Source: RGIG1934 sp045122895
Lineage (GTDB): Bacteria > Bacillota > Clostridia > Lachnospirales > Lachnospiraceae
Direction: 5' to 3'
DNA length: 12,030 nt
NCBI GenBank assembly: GCA_045122895.1
Contig: JBGVIE010000048.1
Location: forward strand, 1-12,030
Below are positions 1-6,552 of the stretch, piece by piece. Under the pieces are notes generated by a model. That model was not told the origin of the DNA. It saw nothing but the letters and a program-made list of their open reading frames with translations, and did not search any database. Each line of letters starts with the position of its first letter. Position 1 is the stretch's first letter. A program made the translations under genes and the position numbers.

Positions 1-1
1 A

Positions 2-49
2 GAAGGTAGGGAAGAAGGTAGAGAGGAAGGTAGGGAAGAAGGTAGAGAA
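2..49 (+). repeat. 12-bp in-frame tandem repeat (4 copies) coding EGRE
   Basis: The unit GAAGGTAGRGAR occurs four times back to back. Copies alternate between GGGAA and GAGAG/GAGAA endings, so the array can also be read as two 24-bp units. The period is a multiple of three, so copy-number change would lengthen or shorten the charged helix without shifting frame. The array may extend left of the window. Confidence 0.85.
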
Positions 50-148
50 GAGGTGGCCAAGAATTTGTTAGCTATTGATATGCCGATAGAAACAGTGGTA
101 AAATATACTGGTTTGCCGATAGAGAGGGTAAAGCAGTTGTGTGAATAA
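2..148 (+). CDS. C-terminal end of an Rpn-family recombination-promoting nuclease / PD-(D/E)XK putative transposase (5'-truncated by window)
   Basis: The open frame enters from the left edge and ends at a TAA at 146-148, giving 48 residues. It starts with four EGRE units, then EEVAKNLLAIDMPIETV, then a short motif of the form KYTGLPIERVKQL. A charged EGRE/EGKE-type helix followed by 'A..LL..G...e.I...TGLs.eei..L' is the usual tail of Rpn/PD-(D/E)XK family proteins (often annotated as transposase or Rpn nuclease) in Firmicutes. The nuclease domain itself lies outside the window, so the family call rests on the tail alone. No other mobile-element gene is seen beside it. Confidence 0.7.
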   Translation, partial: EGREEGREEGREEGREEVAKNLLAIDMPIETVVKYTGLPIERVKQLCE

Positions 149-192
149 GCAAGTTGTAAGTGGTACACTATTTTATGCTGACTGTGTGATGT

Positions 193-381
193 ATGTTCTT
201 AAAACTGACGAGCATTTTGCCGCGAGTGGATGAATGGGCAGATAAGATGGATAGGTATGAAGAGATGGAACGTGAGATGAATAAGCTTAAGCCGGACAAC
301 GATAATATGAAATCGGAGAATGAAAAAATGGCTAAAGTGATAGAAGAACGTACAGTTAAGCTTGAAGCTAAGGAAAATTAG
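193..381 (+). CDS. Short charged coiled-coil ORF, possible gene fragment
   Basis: This frame codes 62 residues. After about 12 residues it is highly charged with heptad-like spacing (DKMDRYEEMEREMNKL, then ENEKMAKVIEERTVKLEAKE), as in a coiled coil. I see no convincing ribosome binding site: the bases before ATG 193 are GTGTGATGT. A TGA at 187-189 blocks extension upstream. It lies in a low-information stretch between the Rpn-like tail and the leftward dus gene. It could be a small gene, or more likely the debris of a larger one, with a hydrophobic stretch continuing in another frame just downstream. I do not recognise a family. Confidence 0.35.
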   Translation: MFLKLTSILPRVDEWADKMDRYEEMEREMNKLKPDNDNMKSENEKMAKVIEERTVKLEAKEN

Positions 382-395
382 TATAATGTGATTAA

Positions 396-512
396 AGAGG
401 ACGAGGGGTCAATGTTATTGCTATTTTGGTGGCGTTTTTGGTTGCATATGTTTTTTGGAGAAAATACAAGGAGATAAAGAAAAAAATTAATAATGCGGTT
501 ATTGGCTGTTAG
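396..512 (+). pseudogene. Start-less hydrophobic frame, possible remnant of a membrane-anchored small protein
   Basis: From a TAA at 393-395 to the TAG at 510-512 one frame stays open and codes NVIAILVAFLVAYVFW followed by RKYKEIKKKIN. This is a textbook single transmembrane helix followed by a positive cytoplasmic flank. There is no ATG, GTG or TTG ahead of the hydrophobic part, and the frame differs from that of the coiled-coil ORF ending at 381. It could be the broken second half of that ORF. An alternative frame from ATG 412 gives only 21 residues. It overlaps the end of dus by a few bases. Confidence 0.3.
477..503 (-). terminator. Weak terminator-like hairpin after dus (leftward)
   Basis: Read leftward, AATAA CCGCA TTATT (stem at 489-493 and 499-503) is followed by AATTTTTTTCTTT. 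It lies directly after the stop codon of the leftward dus gene. The stem is only five A-U pairs, so the call is weak. Confidence 0.3.
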
Positions 513-1423
513 ATAAACAGATTTCTGTATTCAACTAAATTACGAGCTTTCTTTATTTTCTTTAACACCTTGGCATCAACATTCATTGCAGGGCCCATAA
601 ATGCCCACAGTTCTTTCATCTTAAACAGCACAGGCATATCACCCGACATAACTTCTGTATATGCGTCCAGAAGTTCGTCATGGAAAGCTCTAAAGATTTC
701 CTTAGGATTATCCTGTGTTGTTCCTTTTAATTCTGATATAAGATTTGGATTTGAAATAATTCCCCTACCTACCATGTAAGCTTCAGGTGCTACAGTAAGG
801 TTTGATTTGATTCTGTCAAACGATTCAGTTGATGTAATGTCACCATTATAGAAAATAGGGCATTTTAGGCAGTCAGTTGTCATATTGTACTCATCTGTAT
901 GGACACTGCCTTTATAGAATTCAACCTGAAGCCTTGGGTGAACGATTAGATTTTTAATCGGATATTTAGAATATATTTTTAAAATATCCTCCCATTCGTA
1001 CAAAGAATCAACACCTATTCTTGTCTTGATGGAAATATCCATATCACAATTTTCATAAATATCATTAAGAAAAGTATCAAGAAGCTTTAAGTCTGAAAGC
1101 ATGCCTGAGCCTCTTTTTTTAGCAACAACTGTGCCTGAAGGACAGCCAAGATTAAGATTTACTTCGCTATAGCCAAAATCCTTAAGCTTTGATGCGATTG
1201 TAAGGAAAGTCTCGGAATTGTTAGCCAGAATCTGTGGAATCACATGCATTCCCTGGTTGTTATCAGGCAATACATCCATAAGCTCGCGATGTGAAAAAGA
1301 AGTGTTTGACAAAAAAGGAGTATAGAATGTGTCTATACCCTTATAGTATTTGTTAAGTATTTTTCTATAGATATATGTTGTCACACCCTCCATAGGTGCA
1401 AGCAGTAATTTTTCAGTCATCAT
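509..1423 (-). CDS. tRNA-dihydrouridine synthase family protein (Dus)
   Basis: This FMN-dependent enzyme should reduce uridine to dihydrouridine in tRNA D- or variable-region loops. The 304 residues form one Dus TIM barrel plus a helical C-terminal part. Visible motifs are LLAPMEGVT at 7-15 (FMN phosphate/N-terminal strand), NLNLGCPSG at 89-97 with the catalytic Cys at 94, IKTRIG at 132-137 (FMN-contacting Lys 133), VHPRL at 161-165 with the substrate His 162, NGDI at 193-196 and VGRG at 218-221. Its length is at the short end for DusB-type proteins, and it fits the shorter Clostridial 'tRNA-dihydrouridine synthase family' group, so I do not assign A, B or C. The start overlaps the stop of the upstream DUF1275 gene by one base (TAATG on the minus strand), with no strong ribosome binding site of its own, suggesting translational coupling. 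A second ATG lies one codon in. Confidence 0.9.
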   Translation of the reverse strand: MMTEKLLLAPMEGVTTYIYRKILNKYYKGIDTFYTPFLSNTSFSHRELMDVLPDNNQGMHVIPQILANNSETFLTIASKLKDFGYSEVNLNLGCPSGTVVAKKRGSGMLSDLKLLDTFLNDIYENCDMDISIKTRIGVDSLYEWEDILKIYSKYPIKNLIVHPRLQVEFYKGSVHTDEYNMTTDCLKCPIFYNGDITSTESFDRIKSNLTVAPEAYMVGRGIISNPNLISELKGTTQDNPKEIFRAFHDELLDAYTEVMSGDMPVLFKMKELWAFMGPAMNVDAKVLKKIKKARNLVEYRNLFI

Positions 1424-2094
1424 TATTTTGCAGGCTCCATTTCATAATTTATAGAGTGTTCGCTAACACGAATGAGGGTAAGGGCTGTCAGTACAATAGG
1501 GAGTCCGAGGAATGCCCCCTTGACATCAAGAAGTACGACAGCGAAATATCCAAGTGTAACTCCGAAGTAAAATGATAAAAGTGTAAGTCCATAAAAGGTT
1601 GCCCGATGCTTTTTTTTCGGATCCTTTTCTAGCAGATATTCTGTAGAGGAAATAGTAAACTGCTTGATATTGTTTGTTGAAAAAATAGTTGAGCAGTTAT
1701 ATCCGTGAACACCGGCAAATACATTCCATTGAACTGATGCTGAAAAAAATATAGGGTATAGTCCGATAACCGGGTCCATATTCCTTGGAAGTAAGCCTAG
1801 AATTATCAGTGAAAAAAAGTCAACTGCTATAGCAAAATATCTGACGTCGTAAGGAATCTTTTTCTTCCATATTACTACGATGACTGTTCCTGCCATATAT
1901 ATAAGAAGTGCAAAAAAACGGGTTATGAAGTCGAAAATGTTCCTGCCAAGAATGGAGATTACTATAAAAATAACGTTGGAAGTCTGGGAGTTTCCAAATA
2001 AATCCTGTCTTATCAGTATCCCATAGACACCGATAAAACCGCCAATGACTGCCATAGTAAAATGAATTTTTCTCAACATTTTTTCGTCATTCAT
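1423..2094 (-). CDS. DUF1275 / YoaK-family integral membrane protein
   Basis: The protein has 223 residues and about six hydrophobic segments (roughly residues 12-30, 40-56, 58-76, 86-101, 166-188 and 193-208). The family resemblance is in the N-terminal helix followed by NSQTSN at 35-40 (DUF1275 members carry a Q-T-G-N-like motif here), and in the central FSASVQWNVFAG around 117-128, which matches the family's second amphipathic motif. DUF1275 proteins are widespread inner-membrane proteins whose substrate is not established; nothing here settles it. A good ribosome binding site (GAGAGGAAG, leftward) precedes the start, and a near-consensus promoter lies about 35 bp upstream. It is the first gene of a two-gene leftward unit with dus. 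Confidence 0.8.
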   Translation of the reverse strand: MNDEKMLRKIHFTMAVIGGFIGVYGILIRQDLFGNSQTSNVIFIVISILGRNIFDFITRFFALLIYMAGTVIVVIWKKKIPYDVRYFAIAVDFFSLIILGLLPRNMDPVIGLYPIFFSASVQWNVFAGVHGYNCSTIFSTNNIKQFTISSTEYLLEKDPKKKHRATFYGLTLLSFYFGVTLGYFAVVLLDVKGAFLGLPIVLTALTLIRVSEHSINYEMEPAK

Positions 2095-2127
2095 AACTGT
2101 CTTCCTCTCTTCGTATTTTTCTCATAG

Positions 2128-2156
2128 AGTATAATACTTTAATTTTTAAATGACAA
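2128..2156 (-). promoter_or_regulatory. Sigma-A promoter for the DUF1275-dus unit
   Basis: On the minus strand, -35 TTGTCA (2151-2156) is followed after exactly 17 bp by -10 TATACT (2128-2133). The predicted start of transcription near 2121 leaves a short leader containing the GAGAGGAAG ribosome binding site. Confidence 0.7.
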
Positions 2157-2210
2157 CCCCTCGAATAATTGATATAGGAAAAAACTATAACCCGTTGTAT
2201 TTTTTATGTA

Positions 2211-2240
2211 TTAACACATATGTCAAAAAGTATGTATAAT
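2211..2240 (+). promoter_or_regulatory. Sigma-A promoter for metY
   Basis: -35 TTAACA (2211-2216), an 18-bp spacer and -10 TATAAT (2235-2240) lie about 54 bp ahead of the metY start. The leader, about 47 nt, is too short for an S-box or T-box, so metY shows no visible sulfur riboswitch. This promoter and the leftward one stand back to back in the 199-bp divergent spacer. Confidence 0.7.
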
Positions 2241-2293
2241 AACATCATAAGATAATTCATACAAAACAAATAGGAATTAAGAAGGAAGAGATT

Positions 2294-3589
2294 ATGAGTA
2301 CATTAAAAGAGAGAGAATTAGCATTTGAAACAAAACAGATACATGTAGGACAGGAACAGCCGGATAGCGCAACAGGAGCAAGAGCAGTTCCGATTTATCT
2401 GACAACATCTTATGTGTTTGAAAACAGTGAACAGGCAGAAGCAAGATTTGCTCTTAAGGATGCAGGTAATATTTATGGAAGACTTACAAATCCTACACAG
2501 GATATATTTGAACAGAGAATTGCGGCACTTGAGGGAGGCTCTGCAGCCCTTGCAGTTGCGTCAGGAGCAGCAGCAATCACATACACTATTCAGACACTTG
2601 CACAAAACGGAGATAACATAGTGGCTTCTAAGACAATTTATGGTGGTACATATAATTTATTAGAACATACACTTGTGCAGTACGGAATCACTACTACATT
2701 TGTAGATGCTTCTAATTACGATGAAGTGAAGGCGGCAATCAATGATAAGACAAAGGCTGTTTACATTGAGACACTTGGTAATCCTAACTCAAATGTGTTG
2801 GATATAAAAGCTCTTGCAGATATTGCTCATGAGCACAAGATTCCTCTTGTAATTGATAATACATTTGGAACACCTTACTTAATCAGACCGATTGAATATG
2901 GAGCTGATATTGTGGTTCATTCTGCTACAAAGTTTATAGGTGGACATGGAACTTCTCTTGGTGGTGTAATTGTGGAAAGTGGTAAGTTTGACTGGGAAGC
3001 TTCAGGAAAGTTCCCTAATCTCTCAGAACCAAATCCAAGTTACCACGGTGTTAAGTTTACTCAGGCAGCAGGTCCTGCAGCGTTTGTTACAAGCATCAGA
3101 GCTATTTTACTTAGAGATACAGGTGCTACATTGTCTCCTGTTAATGCATTTTTATTCCTGCAGGGACTTGAAACCTTATCACTAAGAGTTGAACGTCACA
3201 TTGAGAATACATTGAAAGTAGTTGAATACCTTAACAATCATGAGAAGGTTGTAAAGGTTAATCATCCATCGCTTCCTGATGCAGACACACACGAGTTATA
3301 TGAGAAGTACTTCCCAAATGGGGGTGGCTCTATATTTACATTTGAGATTGACGGAACAGCGGAGGATGCAAAGAAGTTCATCGACAATCTGCAGGTGTTC
3401 TCTCTTCTTGCAAATGTGGCAGATGTTAAGTCACTCGCAATACATCCTGCCTCTACTACACATTCACAGCTTAGTGCCGCTGAATTAGAAGAGCAGAATA
3501 TCAAACCAAATACTATCAGATTGTCAATAGGTATTGAAAATATCAACGATATAATATATGATTTAGATGAGGCTTTTCAGTCAATATAG
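2294..3589 (+). CDS. metY: O-acetylhomoserine aminocarboxypropyltransferase (O-acetylhomoserine sulfhydrylase)
   Basis: This PLP enzyme of the Cys/Met metabolism (MetC/gamma-synthase) family makes homocysteine from O-acetylhomoserine and sulfide, the direct sulfhydrylation route to methionine. The 431 residues match the usual MetY length (about 425-435), longer than the MetB/MetC enzymes (about 380). Motifs seen are YGRLTNPT at 61-68, the phosphate-binding region around ASGAAAITY at 89-97, IETLGNPN at 158-165, VIDNTF at 186-191 and HSATKFIGGHG at 209-219, with the PLP Schiff-base lysine at 213. The ALEGG at 78-82 and the extended DWEASGKFPNLSEP insertion are typical of MetY. The start is supported by AAGGAAGAG seven bases upstream. 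It is transcribed alone, between its own promoter and a strong terminator. Confidence 0.95.
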   Translation: MSTLKERELAFETKQIHVGQEQPDSATGARAVPIYLTTSYVFENSEQAEARFALKDAGNIYGRLTNPTQDIFEQRIAALEGGSAALAVASGAAAITYTIQTLAQNGDNIVASKTIYGGTYNLLEHTLVQYGITTTFVDASNYDEVKAAINDKTKAVYIETLGNPNSNVLDIKALADIAHEHKIPLVIDNTFGTPYLIRPIEYGADIVVHSATKFIGGHGTSLGGVIVESGKFDWEASGKFPNLSEPNPSYHGVKFTQAAGPAAFVTSIRAILLRDTGATLSPVNAFLFLQGLETLSLRVERHIENTLKVVEYLNNHEKVVKVNHPSLPDADTHELYEKYFPNGGGSIFTFEIDGTAEDAKKFIDNLQVFSLLANVADVKSLAIHPASTTHSQLSAAELEEQNIKPNTIRLSIGIENINDIIYDLDEAFQSI

Positions 3590-3623
3590 ACATATAATAA
3601 AAGCGTAAATCTAAGATTCGGGA

Positions 3624-3655
3624 AGCTGTCAGCTTATTAGCTGATGGCTTTTTTT
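3624..3655 (+). terminator. Intrinsic terminator of metY
   Basis: Stem AGCTGTCAGC (3624-3633) and GCTGATGGCT (3640-3649), ten pairs including two G-U wobbles, with loop TTATTA and a run of T to 3655. It sits about 35 bp after the metY stop. Confidence 0.85.
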
Positions 3656-3695
3656 CTGTATGTTTTTGACAAATTATAAAAAATGGGGGATTAAT

Positions 3696-5774
3696 ATGCC
3701 GAAGGTGAATTCAAAGAAGTTTCATTTAGTGCCGCTTGATGAGATTGCCGGTTTTGATGTAAGACCGGGATTTTATGAGATTAATGGTGCAACAGCTATT
3801 CCGGGTGGCGTTAATTTTACAGTTCATTCTAATAATGCTACTGCAGTTGAACTGTTATTGTTTCACAGAACAGAAAGTGAACCGTATGCGGTGCTTCCTT
3901 TTCCGGAACACTATAGAATTGGTAATGTGTATTCCATGATAGTGTTTGGGTTGGATATCGAAGAGTTTGAGTATGCATATAGGGTGGATGGTCCATATGA
4001 CCAGAAAAAGGGATTGATTTTTGATAAGTCCCAGACATTGCTTGATCCGTATGCACGGGCTGTTACAGGACAGAGCGTGTGGGGAGCGGTTAATGATTGC
4101 AACCATTACAAGGCAAGAGTTGTTAAGAGTGACTTTGACTGGGGTGATTTCAAACAGCCACTCATACCTATGGAAGACCTTGTTATTTATGAGCTGCATG
4201 TACGTGGATTTACTAATGACAAATCATCAGGTGTTAATAATCCCGGCACTTTTGATGGAATAAGGGAGAAGATTCCGTATTTAAAAGAACTTGGGATAAA
4301 TGCAGTTGAACTTATGCCTATTTTTGAGTTTGATGAGACAAAAGACAGGCGTGAGGTTAACGGAAATATTCTTCTGGATTATTGGGGATATAATCCTGTT
4401 AGTTTTTTTGCACCTAATACAAGTTATTGCTCAAGAACAGAGTATAACAGAGAGGGCAATGAATTAAAGGAATTGATTAAGGAATTAAACTCAAACGGAA
4501 TAGAAGTAATACTTGACGTTGTATTTAATCACACTGCTGAAGGGAATGAATACGGACCATACATCTCATTTAAGGGATTTGATAATAACATTTATTACAT
4601 ACTTACTCCGGACGGATATTATTACAATTTCAGTGGTTGTGGGAATACACTAAATTGTAATCATCCAATTGTGCAGCAGATGATATTAGAATGTTTAAGA
4701 TATTGGGTTACAGAATACAGAGTAGATGGTTTCAGATTTGACCTTGCAACTATTCTTGGACGAAATGAGGATGGTTCTCCTATGAGTAAGCCACCGCTTC
4801 TTCAGAGCCTTGCTTTTGATCCTATTCTTGGACGGGTTAAGCTTATAGCAGAAGCATGGGATGCCGGCGGACTATATCAGGTTGGAAGCTTTCCTTCGTG
4901 GCATAGATGGGCAGAGTGGAATGGTAAATACCGAGATGATATGAGAAGATTTATGAAGGGGGATGAAGGACTTGCAGGAGTTGCCCTGGAGAGAATAATT
5001 GGTTCGCCGGATATTTATCCAAAAGAGCATCGTGGAGAAAATGCTTCGGTTAATTTTTTTAACTGTCATGATGGATTTACTCTTTATGATATGTATTCGT
5101 ACAATTATAAGCACAATGAGAATAACGGCTGGAATAATTCTGATGGTGAGGACAATAATAAGAGCTGGAATTGTGGCGCTGAGGGCGAGACAGATGATCC
5201 GGAAGTGTTAAAGCTTAGATACAGAATGGTGAAAAATGCAGCAGCTACGCTTCTTTGCAGCAGAGGAACTCCTATGTTTTTTGCAGGTGATGAGTTCTGT
5301 AACACAAGCTTTGGTAATAATAATCCCTATTGTCAGGATAACATTGTTTCATGGCTTGACTGGAACAATTTAAAAAAACACAAAAATATTTTTGAATTCT
5401 TTAAGAAAATGATTGCGTTTAGAAAGAAGCATACGGTTATGAGGAAGGATACACAGGAGTGCTCTCTTAGGTATCCTTGTGTTAGTAAGCATGGTGTTAT
5501 TCCTTTTGAACCGGACCTCGGTTATGAATCTCACGTGATTGGTGTGATGTATGCCGGCCGTGAAGATAAAAGGGATGATATGGTTTATCTGGCTATCAAT
5601 GCATACTGGGAGGATGTAGAGTTTAAGCTTCCTACTCCACCTCGTGGAAAACGTTGGAAAATAGTTTTTGACACATATCAGGAGAACTCTTATATAGAGA
5701 AAAACAACATATACCTTGATAGCAATAATAAGGTCAGAATAAAAGACAGAACAGTTATGATTTTTACAATATAG
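3696..5774 (+). CDS. glgX: Glycogen debranching enzyme / isoamylase-type GH13 hydrolase
   Basis: The enzyme hydrolyses alpha-1,6 branches in glycogen or limit dextrin in the cytoplasm; there is no signal peptide. The 692 residues carry an N-terminal CBM48 beta-sandwich (about 25-125), a GH13 barrel (about 160-560) and a C-terminal beta domain. The four GH13 regions are all present: DVVFNH at 274-279, GFRFDLA at 345-351 with nucleophile Asp 349, AEAWD at 385-389 with acid/base Glu 386, and FFNCHD at 454-459 with the transition-state His-Asp pair. Tyr-rich YWGYNP at 229-234 and the GNEYGP insertion after region I are typical of the isoamylase/GlgX/TreX group. I chose ATG 3696 because GGGGGA stands seven bases ahead. 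An in-frame ATG at 3660 has no ribosome binding site and lies against the metY terminator. No other glycogen genes are in view. Confidence 0.92.
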   Translation: MPKVNSKKFHLVPLDEIAGFDVRPGFYEINGATAIPGGVNFTVHSNNATAVELLLFHRTESEPYAVLPFPEHYRIGNVYSMIVFGLDIEEFEYAYRVDGPYDQKKGLIFDKSQTLLDPYARAVTGQSVWGAVNDCNHYKARVVKSDFDWGDFKQPLIPMEDLVIYELHVRGFTNDKSSGVNNPGTFDGIREKIPYLKELGINAVELMPIFEFDETKDRREVNGNILLDYWGYNPVSFFAPNTSYCSRTEYNREGNELKELIKELNSNGIEVILDVVFNHTAEGNEYGPYISFKGFDNNIYYILTPDGYYYNFSGCGNTLNCNHPIVQQMILECLRYWVTEYRVDGFRFDLATILGRNEDGSPMSKPPLLQSLAFDPILGRVKLIAEAWDAGGLYQVGSFPSWHRWAEWNGKYRDDMRRFMKGDEGLAGVALERIIGSPDIYPKEHRGENASVNFFNCHDGFTLYDMYSYNYKHNENNGWNNSDGEDNNKSWNCGAEGETDDPEVLKLRYRMVKNAAATLLCSRGTPMFFAGDEFCNTSFGNNNPYCQDNIVSWLDWNNLKKHKNIFEFFKKMIAFRKKHTVMRKDTQECSLRYPCVSKHGVIPFEPDLGYESHVIGVMYAGREDKRDDMVYLAINAYWEDVEFKLPTPPRGKRWKIVFDTYQENSYIEKNNIYLDSNNKVRIKDRTVMIFTI

Positions 5775-5794
5775 AATGGCGATGAGGTGTGAAT

Positions 5795-6346
5795 ATGAAG
5801 AAAACACTATTTGATAGAGCACCACTTAATAAAACAGTAAAAAGGGTTATAGCAGTTACTGCTATGGTTGTTTTGGCAGGTGGAGTAGTTTTGGGGTGTG
5901 CTAAAAAAGAGAAAAACAATAATAACGAAATATTTGAAAAGAAATATGGTAAAAAAGTTATGGTGGCAGAGACGGCATATCCGTACACAACTAATGATGG
6001 TGATGGTTTTGCCAATAACGCAGGCGGTGAAGCCGGCATATATCCATATACTGTCGAAGGCCAGACAGAAGCTGTGAAAAAAGTAATTGATGCAGTAAAA
6101 AATGTGGGAGATAAAGGATACAGTGTGTGTTACTGGGAGCCGGCGTGGATACCTGTTCCAGGTGATAACGCCGCGAAGAAGGAGTTGTGGGAGAGTAAAG
6201 GTTCCGGCTGGGCAAGCTCGTATTCTGCGTCATATGATTCGGAGGATGCAGGCAAGTGGTATGGTGGAAGCAGTTGGGATAATCAGGCGATGTTTGATTT
6301 TGACGGATATGAACTTCCATCACTAAAAGAATTTGGAGTATATTAG
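5795..6346 (+). CDS. Internally deleted GH53 arabinogalactan endo-beta-1,4-galactanase (lipoprotein signal fused to C-terminal third)
   Basis: Residues 1-35 are a lipoprotein signal: basic start, hydrophobic VIAVTAMVVLAGGVVL and lipobox VLGC with Cys 35, followed by the linker AKKEKNNNN. From about residue 45 the sequence is unmistakably the C-terminal part of a GH53 galactanase: KYGKKVMVAET (nucleophile Glu 59), AYPYTTNDGDGF, DKGYSVCYWEPAWIPV, SGWASSY, DAGKWYGGSSWDNQAMFDF and PSLKEF. GH53 catalytic domains are about 330-390 residues; here roughly the first 200 or more, including the acid/base Glu region, are absent while the frame remains open. The protein cannot be a working galactanase but could still be exported and lipidated. 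ATG 5795 has GAGGTG upstream; a GTG two codons earlier is also in frame. It starts 20 bp after glgX with no promoter between. Confidence 0.85.
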   Translation: MKKTLFDRAPLNKTVKRVIAVTAMVVLAGGVVLGCAKKEKNNNNEIFEKKYGKKVMVAETAYPYTTNDGDGFANNAGGEAGIYPYTVEGQTEAVKKVIDAVKNVGDKGYSVCYWEPAWIPVPGDNAAKKELWESKGSGWASSYSASYDSEDAGKWYGGSSWDNQAMFDFDGYELPSLKEFGVY

Positions 6347-6364
6347 TTACTGTGAACCGTAGCG

Positions 6365-6390
6365 TATATTAATCTGGGACTTGATATATT
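6365..6390 (+). repeat. 26-bp direct repeat, copy A
   Basis: This stretch, beginning TATATTAATCTGGGACTTGA, is identical over 26 bases to 11277-11302. It lies 18 bp after the GH53 remnant's stop and just ahead of a promoter. A second shared block, CTTGACAAT, follows at 6402-6410 (11306-11314 in copy B). The repeat contains an imperfect inversion (ATTAATC and GATATAT). Confidence 0.9.
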
Positions 6391-6402
6391 ACCAATTTTT
6401 AC

Positions 6403-6431
6403 TTGACAATATATTTTTTGTGATATATAAT
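6403..6431 (+). promoter_or_regulatory. Perfect-consensus sigma-A promoter
   Basis: TTGACA (6403-6408), a 17-bp spacer and TATAAT (6426-6431). Both hexamers are exact consensus with ideal spacing. Transcription should start near 6438, directly ahead of the GEMM-like leader. Confidence 0.85.
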
Positions 6432-6437
6432 CGTCGA

Positions 6438-6518
6438 TGTTTGAAAGAAGATAGGGCAAACTTATAGAATTGTAAGGACGCAAAACGTATAAGATTATAT
6501 GTGTCATTAAGAAGATTT
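6438..6518 (+). promoter_or_regulatory. c-di-GMP-I (GEMM)-like riboswitch aptamer, 3' half divergent
   Basis: The leader contains ATAGGGCAAAC (6451-6461), then a six-pair hairpin CTTATA-GAAT-TGTAAG (6461-6476), then GGACGCAAAAC (6476-6486). GGGCAAAC, a hairpin and GACGCAAA(G/A)C in this order and spacing are the conserved core of the GEMM/c-di-GMP-I aptamer. The hairpin loop is GAAT, not the usual GNRA. The 3' half does not match: where the receptor helix and GGTAGC/TTACC hairpin are expected there is ACGTATA-AGAT-TATATGT, flanked by GAC/GTC, and then the terminator. The element may be a diverged, variant or decayed aptamer; ligand binding cannot be assumed. Confidence 0.5.
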
Positions 6519-6552
6519 GGTTGCAATGCTTGTTTCATTGCAGCCTTTTTTT
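6519..6552 (+). terminator. Intrinsic terminator ending the GEMM-like leader
   Basis: Stem GGTTGCAATG (6519-6528) and CATTGCAGCC (6536-6545), ten pairs with one wobble, loop CTTGTTT, then seven T. It stands about 330 bp ahead of the next gene, so it acts as a leader terminator, or ends a small RNA of about 110 nt starting near 6438. The 5' strand begins with GGTTGC, which in a full GEMM aptamer would belong to the last aptamer hairpin, so ligand-dependent competition is possible. Confidence 0.85.

Noticed and set aside
2..49. Repeats at the left edge as a CRISPR array or RNA repeat
   Set aside because: Units are 12 bp, contiguous without spacers, and coding in one frame.
2241..2293. S-box or T-box in the metY leader
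   Set aside because: The leader after the promoter is about 47 nt and has no terminator or conserved box.
3666..3693. TTGACA at 3666-3671 as -35 of a glgX promoter
   Set aside because: No acceptable -10 lies 16-18 bp downstream; that position overlaps the ribosome binding site and start codon of glgX.
6365..6390. Direct repeat as a target-site duplication of a transposon
   Set aside because: 26 bp is long for a target duplication, no transposase or terminal inverted repeats lie inside, and the repeat is embedded in promoter sequence in both places.
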